The translations under genes and the position numbers were made by a program. From the NCBI RefSeq assembly GCF_004920835.1, contig NZ_QFHO01000020.1, forward strand, positions 1-64,000: DNA of 64,000 bases, given 5' to 3'. Within the stretch, counting starts at the first letter, position 1, and each line of letters begins with the position of its first letter. The notes beneath the pieces are model-generated. The model was not told the origin of the DNA and made no database searches. It worked only from the letters and a program-made list of their open reading frames with translations. This document shows positions 50,372 through 58,199 of this stretch, in pieces. This stretch comes from Stenotrophomonas maltophilia. Its GTDB lineage: Bacteria; Pseudomonadota; Gammaproteobacteria; Xanthomonadales; Xanthomonadaceae.

Positions 50372-50814
50372 AACTTCAGGTCGAGCAACCCATCACCCAG
50401 ATCCTCGTCAGACAACGTCTGCTGGATCAGGGCCCGATGCGCCTGCTCGCTCCACAATTCGAACTTGTCGCCCATACCGAGCAGTACCGCCTTCTTCTCA
50501 ATGCCCACCGCACCGCGGTGGCTGGCGGGGATGCTGATGCGACCGTTGCCGTCCAGCTCCAGATGGGCGGCCGAGCCGACCAGCTTCTGCTGCAACAGGC
50601 GCACGACGCGCTGGGTGTTGGGTTTGGACATCACATCGTCGCGGACCCGCTCCCATTCCGACTCTGCGTACAGCCACAGGCAGCCGGCTTCGAACGGGTT
50701 GTAGGTCAGCACGAGACGGTTGTTGCTGGCGCGCGCGACGAGGTCGCGGTAAGCGGTGGGAACCGCCATGCGCCCTTTATCGTCAACTGTGATGGCCGTC
50801 TCGCCCTGGAACAC
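50368..50814 (-). CDS. mraZ: Transcriptional regulator MraZ
   Basis: A 148-residue SpoVT/AbrB-like protein with two tandem half-domains, [20 protein letters not shown] and [19 protein letters not shown], each with the DxxGR core. MraZ represses its own dcw promoter by binding TGGG direct repeats. The start is GTG at 50814 ([10 protein letters not shown]), as the family begins at this residue and no ATG is in place. A matching set of direct repeats lies 47-81 bp upstream. Confidence 0.94.
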   Translation of the reverse strand: MFQGETAITVDDKGRMAVPTAYRDLVARASNNRLVLTYNPFEAGCLWLYAESEWERVRDDVMSKPNTQRVVRLLQQKLVGSAAHLELDGNGRISIPASHRGAVGIEKKAVLLGMGDKFELWSEQAHRALIQQTLSDEDLGDGLLDLKL

Positions 50815-50860
50815 GACGCGTGCACCTATCCTTCGCCCGGTGAAACATTGAACCACGAAA

Positions 50861-50895
50861 ACCCACAAAACACCCGGATTTCCCTCTGATGCCCA
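50861..50895 (-). promoter_or_regulatory. MraZ boxes: four direct repeats at 10-bp spacing
   Basis: On the minus strand TGGGC, AGGGA, GGGTG and TGGGT begin exactly 10 bp apart (plus-strand positions 50891, 50881, 50871, 50861). MraZ is known to bind TGGGN repeats separated by 5 bp, the same period. The first repeat abuts the -10 box, so bound MraZ would block the start of transcription. Confidence 0.8.
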
Positions 50896-50922
50896 CCTTA
50901 GCAGCGGCCCGAAGGTTGTCAA
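50895..50922 (-). promoter_or_regulatory. dcw cluster promoter (Pmra)
   Basis: On the minus strand a perfect -35 TTGACA (plus 50917-50922) is followed after 16 bp by TAAGGT (50895-50900). The predicted start lies among the MraZ boxes, about 75 bp before the mraZ GTG. Confidence 0.75.
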
Positions 50923-50992
50923 CAACTTTTCAGCGGGGAAATCGCCAGCCGCATCAATGGCTTGCAACAACCTTTAGAGAATTGTTCAAGGC

Positions 50993-51001
50993 TTATCCAC
51001 A
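50993..51001 (+). promoter_or_regulatory. Consensus DnaA box
   Basis: TTATCCACA matches the E. coli high-affinity DnaA 9-mer exactly. It lies about 70 bp upstream of the -35 box of the dcw promoter, in an A/T-richer stretch. No cluster of further boxes or DUE is seen, so it is not an origin. Confidence 0.55.
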
Positions 51002-51137
51002 AGTTGCTGATCCGTCTCAATTTTTGAGATTGAACGGAAGTTCAGGGCTGTAGACAGCGCGTGAAACATTGGCCGCGCATTCATCCAAAACGAGCCGGAA
51101 GCGGCGCCAGACTGCGCAAACCGTGCACAATGAGGCC

Positions 51138-51914
51138 ATGTGCCTGCTCGCTCTTGGCTGGATGCACCACCCGCGCTGGCGGCTGGTGATGACCGGCAAC
51201 CGTGATGAGTTCCACGCCCGTCCCACGGCGGCGCTGGCCCCCTGGCAAGATGAGACCTCCGTCATCGGCGGACGCGACCTGCGCTCCGGTGGTGGCTGGG
51301 CCGGGGTCGGCGCCAAGGGCCGGATGGCGGTGGTCACCAACGTGCGCGATCCGCTGGCCGCACAGACCGGCCCCTCGCGTGGCGCACTGGTGGCCGACTT
51401 CCTGCGTGGCCGTGATGCCGCCGCCGTGCATATCGACCGGCTGGCGACCGTGGCCGGCGCCTACGCCCCGTTCAACCTCCTGCTGGCCGATGGCGACAGC
51501 CTGGAGTACCTGGGCAACCACCCCGCCGAACGGCAGCGCCTGGGCCCGGGCGTGCATGGCATGTCCAACGGCGCGCTGGACGCGCCGTGGCCGAAGACCC
51601 GACGGCTGATGGACGCCCTTGAAGCATGGCTGCAGGAAGACGGGGTCAGATCCCTTTCCCAGGGGGAAAGGGATCTGACCCCGCTCTGGGATGCCCTGGC
51701 TGACGAGCACCGCCCCGCCGACAGCGACCTTCCCGACACCGGCATCGGCCTGGAGCGCGAGCGCTGGCTGAGCCCGGCCTTCATCCGCGGCGACGACTAC
51801 GGCACCCGCGCCAGCACCGTGCTGCTGATCGACGCCAACGGGCATGGGCAGATCCACGAACGTCGCTTTGGCCCGCAGGGCGTCGCCCTGGGCCAGAGCC
51901 AGGTCGATTTCTGA
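51138..51914 (+). CDS. TANGO2/NRDE family protein carrying an in-frame palindrome
   Basis: A 258-residue protein starting MCLLALGWMHHPRWRLVMTG, followed by the NRDE motif (GNRDEFHARPTAAL, residues about 20-33) that defines the Transport and Golgi organisation 2 family, with Cys2 as a likely N-terminal nucleophile after Met removal. Further: GGRDLRSGGGWAGVG and GVHGMSNGALDAPWPK. TANGO2 proteins are linked to heme and acyl-lipid handling; the bacterial role is unsettled. Residues about 169-182 (GVRSLSQGERDLTP) come from a perfect GGGGTC-family palindrome (51642-51682) inserted without loss of frame. Confidence 0.88.
   Translation: MCLLALGWMHHPRWRLVMTGNRDEFHARPTAALAPWQDETSVIGGRDLRSGGGWAGVGAKGRMAVVTNVRDPLAAQTGPSRGALVADFLRGRDAAAVHIDRLATVAGAYAPFNLLLADGDSLEYLGNHPAERQRLGPGVHGMSNGALDAPWPKTRRLMDALEAWLQEDGVRSLSQGERDLTPLWDALADEHRPADSDLPDTGIGLERERWLSPAFIRGDDYGTRASTVLLIDANGHGQIHERRFGPQGVALGQSQVDF
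51642..51682. repeat. GGGGTC palindrome, copy 6, inside a gene
   Basis: ggggtcagatccctttccc, agg, gggaaagggatctgacccc: the most symmetric copy, lying in frame within the TANGO2-like gene. Confidence 0.85.
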
Positions 51915-52015
51915 CCCTGTACCTGTTTTCTGTGTCTATAAATGTCTGCACGCACGCCACACGATGATCTGGCGCGGTCCTGCCGCGCGCCTCACCGATC
52001 CACAGGGAGTCATTG

Positions 52016-52495
52016 ATGCGCCGTGTTCTCGTACTTGTCGTCACCCACCTGCTCACCCTCGGCCTGGGCTTTGGCCTGGGCATCTACCTCCTGCCGATCC
52101 TGATCGCCCCTGACGACCCGCCGGCGGCGCAGGTGCAGGCGGTCATGGGTGACGCCACCTACCACACCACCTTCCGTCGCGACCTCAAGGGCAGCGATGC
52201 AGTGCATTGGGCCGAAGGCAAGGTCAGCGTCAGCCCGCGCCAGGTCGCCTTCGACGGCAAGATGGGACCGGGCCCGGATTACAAGGTCTACCTGGTTCGC
52301 GACTTCGTCGACAACAAGGCCGACTTCCTGAAGATCAAGGCACAGGCCCAGCGCATCGGCGAGGTGAAAACCTTCAGCCGTTTCCTGGTGGACGTGCCCG
52401 ACAACGTGGACGTGGACGACTACACCACGGTGGTGGTGTGGTGCGAGCGTTTCTCGCAGTTCATTTCCGCCGGGCAGTACCGTACGCCGGGCTGA
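52016..52495 (+). CDS. DM13-domain membrane-anchored protein
   Basis: A 159-residue protein. Residues about 3-30 form a membrane anchor (VLVLVVTHLLTLGLGFGLGI). The rest is a DM13 domain: DLKGSDAVHWAEGKVSV, FDGKMGPGPDYKVYLVRDF, DVDDYTTVVVWCERFSQFIS. DM13 domains have a conserved cysteine (VWCERF here) and are proposed to act in redox or electron transfer. The ATG at 52016 follows an AGGGAG; a TTG one codon earlier is also possible. Role unknown. Confidence 0.85.
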   Translation: MRRVLVLVVTHLLTLGLGFGLGIYLLPILIAPDDPPAAQVQAVMGDATYHTTFRRDLKGSDAVHWAEGKVSVSPRQVAFDGKMGPGPDYKVYLVRDFVDNKADFLKIKAQAQRIGEVKTFSRFLVDVPDNVDVDDYTTVVVWCERFSQFISAGQYRTPG

Positions 52496-52502
52496 GCACC
52501 GT

Positions 52503-52541
52503 GGGGTCAGAGCCCTTTCCTCCGGAAAGGGCTCCGACCCC
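52503..52541. repeat. GGGGTC palindrome, copy 7
   Basis: ggggtcagagccctttcc, tcc, ggaaagggctccgacccc; 7 bp after the DM13 gene and 9 bp before a SMAG element. Confidence 0.8.
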
Positions 52542-52550
52542 GCAATCACG

Positions 52551-52573
52551 GTAGATCCACGCCATGCGTGGAT
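52551..52573 (+). repeat. SMAG-type element
   Basis: gtagatccacgccatgcgtg, then gat. The GTAG end faces palindrome copy 7. Confidence 0.8.
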
Positions 52574-52581
52574 GAAGAAGG

Positions 52582-52937
52582 AGGCGGAGCCGGCCGATAA
52601 GCCGGGTTCTGTCGTGGACAGTCATTCCTCTAGGCGTTACGTCACCGCAACGCTCAAGCAACCTACCCGGATCCAACGCGGGCCGCGCCAAAGGATCCCT
52701 ATTTGGTCTTGCTCCAGGTGGGGTTTGCCGTGCCGGTCTGTTGCCAGACTCGCGGTGCGCTCTTACCGCACCATTTCACCCTTACCGGCCTTCCGAAGAA
52801 GACGTAGGCGGTATCTTTCTGTTGCACTTTCCGTCGGCTTGCGCCGCCCAGGCGTTACCTGGCACCTTGCCCTATGGAGCCCGGACTTTCCTCGGCACCC
52901 CCGAAGGGATGACGCGACTGTCTGGCCGGCTCCGCCA
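52582..52937 (-). ncRNA. rnpB: RNase P RNA, class A
   Basis: Read on the minus strand, the RNA begins ggcggagccggccagaca and has the universal GAGGAAAGTCCGGGCTCC segment (CR I), then catagggca and, near the 3' end, the conserved ccgggttcttatcggc-like P4 partner (here gaacccggcttatcggcc) and the terminal ggctccgcc that pairs with the 5' end. About 356 nt, the normal class A length. It cleaves tRNA 5' leaders with the RnpA protein. A TAGAAT -10 box lies 7 bp upstream of the 5' end. Confidence 0.95.
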
Positions 52938-52943
52938 GCGCAC

Positions 52944-52949
52944 ATTCTA
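52944..52949 (-). promoter_or_regulatory. rnpB promoter, -10 box
   Basis: On the minus strand ggcTAGAATgtgcgct places a good -10 hexamer 7 bp before the expected RNase P RNA 5' end. No clear -35 box. Confidence 0.7.
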
Positions 52950-52997
52950 GCCTACGCACGCCCTTCCTGCCGTGCTGATCGCGGCGTGCGGTTCATC

Positions 52998-53061
52998 CAT
53001 CCACGCGGGGCGTAGATCTACCGGTTCCGCTGCTCTGGTGGGTGCGGACCTTGGTCCGCAC
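52998..53061. repeat. Degenerate SMAG and hairpin near the rsmI end
   Basis: atccacgcggggcgtagatctac (52998-53021) looks like a decayed SMAG element; gtgcggaccttggtccgcac (53042-53061) is a perfect hairpin 6 bp from the rsmI stop and may end its transcript. Confidence 0.55.
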
Positions 53062-53067
53062 GATCCA

Positions 53068-53886
53068 TCAGCTGCCGTACAACGCCTTGCGCGGTGCGCC
53101 GGTCAATTCGGCCGCCAGCTTGGCCGCGGTCGACGGCGGCAGGTGCTCGCTCAGCTTGGCGTACACGCGACGGCCATGCGCCAGCTGCGCTTCCTCATCG
53201 TCGCCGGCGCCCTGCACCATCACCACGAACTCGCCCTTGCGCTGGTTCTCGTCGGCTTCCACCTGCGCCAGCAGCCCCGCCAGGTTGCCATCCAGCACGG
53301 TCTCGAACAGCTTGGTCAGCTCGCGCGCGAGCACGGCCGGGCGCTCGCCGCCAAAGATCGCCGCCATGTCGGCCAGCGACTCGGTGATGCGGTGCGAGGA
53401 TTCGTAGAACACCATCGTGCGCACTTCACCGGCCAGCGCCTGCAGGCGGTCGCGGCGTCCGCTGGCCTTGGCCGGCAGGAAGCCCTCGAAGCTGAAACGG
53501 TCGCTGGGCAGGCCGGCCACGCTCAGCGCGGCGATGGCGGCGCAGGCACCGGGAATCGGGCTGACCTTGATGCCTGCCGCCCGCGCGGCACGCACCAGGC
53601 GGAAACCCGGATCACTGACCAGCGGCGTACCCGCATCACTGACCAGCGCCAGCGACTCGCCGGCCTGAAGGCGCGAGACCAGGCGCTGGGCCAAGGCTTC
53701 CTCATTGTGTTCATGCAGGGCTACCAACGGCTGCTGGATGCCAAAATGGGACAGCAGCTGGCCGCTGCGGCGGGTGTCTTCGGCACAGATGGCCGCCACC
53801 GAACGCAACACCTCCTGCGCGCGCGGGCTCAGATCGGCCAGGTTGCCGATCGGGGTGGCGACGACGTACAGGGTTGGGACACTCAT
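53068..53886 (-). CDS. rsmI: 16S rRNA 2'-O-ribose C1402 methyltransferase
   Basis: A 272-residue TP-methylase-fold enzyme acting on C1402 of 16S rRNA. It begins MSVPTLYVVATPIGNLADLS, followed by AICAEDTRRSGQLLSHFGI, LVSDAGTPLVSDPGFRLV, SPIPGACAAIAALSVAGLPS and FYESSHRITESLADM, all family signatures. An open frame extends far upstream antisense to lpoA but has no family content; the ATG at 53886 is the clear start. Divergent from lpoA, 81 bp apart, an arrangement conserved in E. coli (yraL/lpoA). Confidence 0.96.
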   Translation of the reverse strand: MSVPTLYVVATPIGNLADLSPRAQEVLRSVAAICAEDTRRSGQLLSHFGIQQPLVALHEHNEEALAQRLVSRLQAGESLALVSDAGTPLVSDPGFRLVRAARAAGIKVSPIPGACAAIAALSVAGLPSDRFSFEGFLPAKASGRRDRLQALAGEVRTMVFYESSHRITESLADMAAIFGGERPAVLARELTKLFETVLDGNLAGLLAQVEADENQRKGEFVVMVQGAGDDEEAQLAHGRRVYAKLSEHLPPSTAAKLAAELTGAPRKALYGS

Positions 53887-53967
53887 TTCAGCGGTACTCA
53901 CGGGGCAAGGGTAGAATCGTAGCGTGTACCCGGCCAAGGCCGCTGCCCTCATCGCATGGACCCGATC

Positions 53968-55689
53968 ATGAACAAGCCCGCCGCACGGATCTCCGCCCTG
54001 TCGTTGTCGCTGATGCTGCTGGCCGGCTGTGCCACCACCAGCCTGACCAGTGCACCCGAATCGCCGGCCCAGAGCCAGGCGCTGGCGCTGATCGAACAGG
54101 GCAAGCCGCGCGACGCCGCACTGCAGCTGGAAGCCCTGGCTGCAACCCTGCGCGGCGGTGCCCGCAGCAACGCGCTGGCCGACGCGGCCTGGGCCTGGAA
54201 CCTGGCCGGCGACAGCGCCCGCGCGCGCAGCCTGCTGGGCCAGCTCACCGCCCGCCAGCTGACCGGCGCCAGCCTGCAGCGCTACCAGTTGACCGGCGCC
54301 GAGCTGGCGCTGGCCGACAAGCAACCGGCGCAGGCACTGGCACTGCTGAAGGACCATGCCGACAGCGTTGCGGTCGGCCTGCGCACGCGCTGGCTGCTGG
54401 CCCGCGCCCAGGCCCTGCTGGGCACCGGCGATGCCTTCGGTGCCGCCAACGAGCGGGCCCGCGCCCATGCCAGCCTGACCGGCAGCGCGCGCAGCGAGAA
54501 CCAGGCTGCAATCTCCGGCCTGCTCGGCACCCTCGACGATGCCACCCTGCGCAGCCGTGCCGCCGCACTGCCGGCCAACGATCCGCTGTACAACTTCGCC
54601 GGCCGCGCGCTGATCGCGCGTGGCCTGCCGCTGCCGCGCCCGTTCGACCGCGATGGCGCCGCCCAGTTCGATACCAGCAAGCGCCCGCCGGCGATGAGCG
54701 ACGGCTACCGTCCGCCGGCCAAACTGGCGGTGCTGCTGCCGCTCAGTGGTCGCCTGGCCACCGCCGCGCAGCCGGTACGTGATGGCCTGCTGGCCGCTTA
54801 CTACGGCGAGACCCGCCGTCGCCCGGAGATCAATTTCATCGACACCGCCGGTACCGCGGCCGGTGCGCTGGCCGCGTATGACAAGGCCGTCGCCTCCGGT
54901 GTCGACTTCGTGGTCGGTCCGCTGGGCCGCGACGAGGTGGACGCGGTGTATGGCCGCCAGCAGCTGCAGGTACCGGTGCTGGCACTGAACCGTGGCAAGG
55001 ATGCGCCGCCGGCCGGCAGCGCCGGTTTCTCGCTGGCACCGGAAGACGACGGCATCGTCGCCGCCGAGTACCTGCGTGGCCGCGAACGCAACCGCGCACT
55101 GGTGATCAGCAGCAATGACGATACCGGCCGCCGTTCCGCCGCTGCCTTCGCACAGCGTTTTGCCCAGCGCGGCGGCCAGGTCGTGGCGACCTTCAACGTC
55201 AGCGATGCCGTCGGTGATGTCGGCGCGCAGGTGCGCAATGCCGGCCAGGTCGACGCCGTGTTCCTTGCCGTGCGCGCGCCGCAGGCCCGCCTGCTGGCGC
55301 CGCAGCTGGCGCTGGCCGGTGCCGGTGGCGCCACCCGCGTCGGCACCTCGCAGTTGACGGTCGGCAGCGGCAAGGTGGAAGAAGACGTGGCGCTGGACGG
55401 CATCGTCTACCCGAACGAAGCCTGGAACGTACGCAGCGTGTCCGGCCTGCCTTCGGCCAGCCAGGTGGCCAGCACCCTGCCGAGCGCGCGCGGTGCGGCT
55501 GGCCGCCTGTTCGCCTTCGGTGCCGATGCCTGGAAGATCACCGCCTACCTGGACAAGCTGTCCAACGAAGGCGGCCTGGACGGTGCCACCGGTACCCTGT
55601 TCCTGGACAGCAACGGCAACATCCTGCGCCAACCGGCGTGGTCCACCTTCAATGGCGGCCGGCCGATGCCGATCGTCGGTGGTCGCTGA
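53968..55689 (+). CDS. lpoA: Penicillin-binding protein activator lipoprotein LpoA
   Basis: A 573-residue outer-membrane lipoprotein that activates PBP1A. The signal peptide ends in a lipobox, SLMLLAGC, so Cys is the lipidated residue. Residues about 35-225 are an Ala/Leu-rich TPR-like helical domain ([20 protein letters not shown]); from about 250 a periplasmic-binding-like domain follows ([49 protein letters not shown]). I prefer the ATG at 53968, which gives a normal signal peptide; another at 53956 is four codons upstream. yraN follows. Confidence 0.92.
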   Translation: MNKPAARISALSLSLMLLAGCATTSLTSAPESPAQSQALALIEQGKPRDAALQLEALAATLRGGARSNALADAAWAWNLAGDSARARSLLGQLTARQLTGASLQRYQLTGAELALADKQPAQALALLKDHADSVAVGLRTRWLLARAQALLGTGDAFGAANERARAHASLTGSARSENQAAISGLLGTLDDATLRSRAAALPANDPLYNFAGRALIARGLPLPRPFDRDGAAQFDTSKRPPAMSDGYRPPAKLAVLLPLSGRLATAAQPVRDGLLAAYYGETRRRPEINFIDTAGTAAGALAAYDKAVASGVDFVVGPLGRDEVDAVYGRQQLQVPVLALNRGKDAPPAGSAGFSLAPEDDGIVAAEYLRGRERNRALVISSNDDTGRRSAAAFAQRFAQRGGQVVATFNVSDAVGDVGAQVRNAGQVDAVFLAVRAPQARLLAPQLALAGAGGATRVGTSQLTVGSGKVEEDVALDGIVYPNEAWNVRSVSGLPSASQVASTLPSARGAAGRLFAFGADAWKITAYLDKLSNEGGLDGATGTLFLDSNGNILRQPAWSTFNGGRPMPIVGGR

Positions 55690-56047
55690 GCGCAGCCAAC
55701 GTGGCTCGGCGGTGGAAGCCGCCGCCGAGCAGCATCTGCAGCAGGCTGGGTTGCGGCCGCGTGCGCGCAACGTGCGTTACCGCGGCGGTGAACTGGATCT
55801 GGTGATGGATGACGCCGGCACCGTGGTCTTCGTGGAAGTGCGCTACCGCGCGCGATCGGATTTCGGTGGCGGCGCCGCTTCGGTGGATGCGCGCAAGTGC
55901 CGGCGCCTGGCGCATGCCGCGCAGCTGTACCTGCAGGACAACCCGGCGCTGGCCAATGCGCCCTGCCGTTTTGATGTGGTTGAGGCCACGGGCGAGCCGC
56001 CGCAGCTGCGGTGGCTGCGTGATGCATTCCGGCTGGATGACTGCTGA
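55679..56047 (+). CDS. yraN: UPF0102 (YraN) family nuclease-like protein
   Basis: A 122-residue protein with the YraN/UPF0102 endonuclease-like fold: [20 protein letters not shown], then [20 protein letters not shown] with the conserved Glu-x-Asp and E-V-R catalytic-like residues. The likely start is GTG at 55679, which overlaps the lpoA end by 11 bp; no ATG is in a suitable place. The rsmI/lpoA/yraN order is conserved in gammaproteobacteria, but diaA, which usually follows, is absent. Confidence 0.85.
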   Translation: MVAERSQRGSAVEAAAEQHLQQAGLRPRARNVRYRGGELDLVMDDAGTVVFVEVRYRARSDFGGGAASVDARKCRRLAHAAQLYLQDNPALANAPCRFDVVEATGEPPQLRWLRDAFRLDDC

Positions 56048-56065
56048 TGGGTACCGTCCGCTCTG

Positions 56066-56142
56066 GTAGAGGCCGACCTTGGTCGGCGCTTCTGTGCCAA
56101 CCAAGGTTGGCACCTACCAGAGCGCAGCCTGGCCGGCACTAC
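56066..56142. repeat. SMAG triple in intergenic gap
   Basis: gtagaggccgaccttggtcg from 56066, tgccaaccaaggttggcacc ending in ctac at 56116, and ggccggcactac ending at 56142. The second and third are inverted relative to the first. It fills nearly the whole yraN-to-YdjM-like gap. Confidence 0.8.
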
Positions 56143-56157
56143 CACGGTGCGTGACTG

Positions 56158-56802
56158 ATGCCTTCGATCATCACCCACGCAGCCGTGCCGCTGGCGCTGT
56201 GGTGCGCCGCTGATCGTGGCCGCATCCCGCCGCGACTGCTGGCGGCCGGTGTGGTCGCGGCAATGCTGCCCGATGCCGATGTACTGGCCTTTGCACTGCA
56301 CATTCCCTATGCCGATGCGTTCGGCCATCGCGGGGCCAGCCATTCGTTGCTGTTTGCCTGCGCGCTGGCCATATTGGCGGCGTTATTGCTGAACCTTGGT
56401 AGCGGCCGACCTTGGTCGGCACCCCGCAGCTCCGGTAGCCGCCGACCTTGGTCGGCGGTTTCGTGCCAACCAAGGTTGGCACCTACCAAAGCGCGACCAA
56501 CGGTGGCATCGACCGTACAAGCCGCGGTGTTCGTGTTCGTCTGCGCCGCCAGCCATCCGCTGCTGGATGCGTTGACCTCCGGCGGCCTTGGCGTTGCCCT
56601 GGCCTGGCCTTGGAGCGAACACCGCTTCTTCGCACCGTGGCGGCCGATCCGCGTTTCACCGTTTGCCCCGCAGTTCTTCAGCGCGCGCGGCCTGGCCACC
56701 CTGCTGTCGGAACTGCGCTGGGTGTGGCTGCCTCTGGCCGGCGCCGTCGTTGCCTGGAAACTGATTCACCCCGCCCCCGCTGCCCCACGAGATCCGTCAT
56801 GA
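56158..56802 (+). CDS. YdjM/DUF457-like membrane protein interrupted by SMAG repeats in frame
   Basis: A 214-residue protein of the YdjM family: MPSIITHAAVPLALWCAADR, AAMLPDADVLAFAL, FGHRGASHSLLFACAL and CAASHPLLDALTSGG carry the usual metal-binding His/Asp pattern; PWRPIRVSPF follows. Between the second and third hydrophobic segments (residues about 80-110) lies an Arg/Ser/Pro/Trp-rich insert (GSGRPWSAPRSSGSRRPW and on) that comes from three SMAG elements at 56399-56487. The frame is kept. Whether the protein still folds is unknown. The GlcD-type gene follows with a 4-bp overlap. Confidence 0.82.
   Translation: MPSIITHAAVPLALWCAADRGRIPPRLLAAGVVAAMLPDADVLAFALHIPYADAFGHRGASHSLLFACALAILAALLLNLGSGRPWSAPRSSGSRRPWSAVSCQPRLAPTKARPTVASTVQAAVFVFVCAASHPLLDALTSGGLGVALAWPWSEHRFFAPWRPIRVSPFAPQFFSARGLATLLSELRWVWLPLAGAVVAWKLIHPAPAAPRDPS
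56399..56487. repeat. SMAG triple inside a gene
   Basis: gtagcggccgaccttggtcg (56399), gtagccgccgaccttggtcg (56435), and the inverted gtgccaaccaaggttggcac ending in ctac near 56487. They have nearly the same sequence as the triple at 56066-56142. Confidence 0.85.
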
Positions 56803-58184
56803 GTACCGCACTACCCGCTGCACTGGTTGCCGAACTGTCCGCCCTGCTGGGCGCGGAAGGCTGGCGCATGGATGACGGCGCACTGGAGGCGAACGCGCAG
56901 GACAACTCGTGGCGCCACCAGCGCCCGGCTGCGGTGGCACTGCCGGCAGACATCGAACAGGTACAGGCGCTGGTGCGTGCCTGCCGCGTGCATGGCGTGG
57001 CCTTGGTCGCGCGCGGTGCGGGTACCGGCACCACCGGCGCCGCTGTGCCAGTGCCCGGCAGCATCGTGCTGTCGTTCACCCGCATGGACCGCATCCTCGA
57101 GATCCGCGCCGGTGACCGCTGCGCGGCGGTGCAGCCGGGCGTGCTCAACGGAACGCTGCAGCAGGCACTGGCACCGCACGGCCTGTTCTGGGCACCCGAT
57201 CCTTCCAGCGCCGAGATCTGCAGCATCGGCGGCAACCTGGCGTGCAATGCCGGCGGCCCGCGCGCGGTGAAGTACGGCACCAGCCGCGACAACGTGCTGG
57301 GCCTGGTGGCGGTGACCGGTACCGGCGAGGTAATCCGCTGCGGTGGCGCCTACACCAAGGACGCCACCGGTTACGACCTGACCCACCTGCTGGTGGGCAG
57401 TGAAGGCACGCTGGCGCTGATCGTGGAAGCCACGCTGAAGCTGACCCCGTTGCCGGTCAGCCAGGCTGGCCTGCGCGTGCTGTACCGCGATGCCGATGCC
57501 GCCGCCGCTGCCGTGTCGCGGCTGATGTCGCAGCCGGTCGTTCCCACGCGCTTGGAATTCATGGACGCACGCAGCCTGGAGCTGTTGCGCCTCAACGGTG
57601 CCGACGTACCCGACGCTGGCGCGATGCTGTTGGTCGAGGCCGATGGTGACCACGACACCCTGCCCTACCTGCTGCAGGCACTGGCCAACGCCGCCGAAGG
57701 CGACGGCATGATCGAACTGGATGTAGCGATGGAAGGCCGCGCGCGCGACCAGCTGTGGGCGGCGCGCAAAGCGCTGTCACCCGCTCTGCGCAGCGTCGCG
57801 CCGGGCAAGATCAATGAGGATGTGGTGGTGCCGGTGTCGCGCATTCCGGAGCTGGTGGCCGGCGTGCAGGCCCTGGCCCACGAGTACACGCTGACCATCG
57901 TCACCTTCGGCCATGCCGGCAACGGCAACCTGCACGTCAACATCCTCTACCACCCGGACGATGCCGACGAGAACGCACGCGCGCATGCGGCGCTGCCGAA
58001 GATCTTCGAGCTGACGCTGGCGCTGGGTGGCACGCTGTCGGGCGAACACGGCATCGGCCTGGCCAAGCGTGATTTCATGGCAAAGGCGTTCACCACGGAA
58101 ACGCTGGCGGCGATGCGCGCGATCAAGGCCGCGCTGGACCCGGATGGCATCCTCAACCCGGGCAAGGTGCTGCCGCCGGCATAG
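56799..58184 (+). CDS. FAD-linked oxidase, GlcD/D-lactate dehydrogenase type
   Basis: A 461-residue flavoprotein of the VAO/PCMH family. The FAD domain shows ALVARGAGTGTTGAAVPVPG, then GLFWAPDPSSAEICSIGGNL, ACNAGGPRAVKYGTSRDNVL and LLVGSEGTLALIVEATLKL. The C-terminal half has FGHAGNGNLHVNILYHPDD and LGGTLSGEHGIGLAKRDFM, the conserved His-containing segments of GlcD and Dld2. It likely oxidises a 2-hydroxy acid such as D-lactate, glycolate or D-2-hydroxyglutarate. The start at 56799 overlaps the upstream stop by 4 bp. No glcE or glcF partner is near, so a stand-alone D-2-hydroxy-acid dehydrogenase is likely. Confidence 0.92.
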   Translation: MSTALPAALVAELSALLGAEGWRMDDGALEANAQDNSWRHQRPAAVALPADIEQVQALVRACRVHGVALVARGAGTGTTGAAVPVPGSIVLSFTRMDRILEIRAGDRCAAVQPGVLNGTLQQALAPHGLFWAPDPSSAEICSIGGNLACNAGGPRAVKYGTSRDNVLGLVAVTGTGEVIRCGGAYTKDATGYDLTHLLVGSEGTLALIVEATLKLTPLPVSQAGLRVLYRDADAAAAAVSRLMSQPVVPTRLEFMDARSLELLRLNGADVPDAGAMLLVEADGDHDTLPYLLQALANAAEGDGMIELDVAMEGRARDQLWAARKALSPALRSVAPGKINEDVVVPVSRIPELVAGVQALAHEYTLTIVTFGHAGNGNLHVNILYHPDDADENARAHAALPKIFELTLALGGTLSGEHGIGLAKRDFMAKAFTTETLAAMRAIKAALDPDGILNPGKVLPPA

Positions 58185-58199
58185 GGAATCACGAGGGAA

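Noticed and set aside
50890-51060. The DnaA box region considered as a chromosomal origin
   Set aside because: Only one box is visible, there is no dnaA or dnaN gene nearby and no AT-rich unwinding element with repeated boxes.
53887-55770. Apparent fusion extending rsmI by about 630 residues at its N-terminus
   Set aside because: The extension is antisense to lpoA and lacks any domain; RsmI is complete from the ATG at 53886.
56066-56487. Repeats considered as a CRISPR array
   Set aside because: The units are palindromic SMAG elements at irregular spacing with no spacer set and no cas genes.
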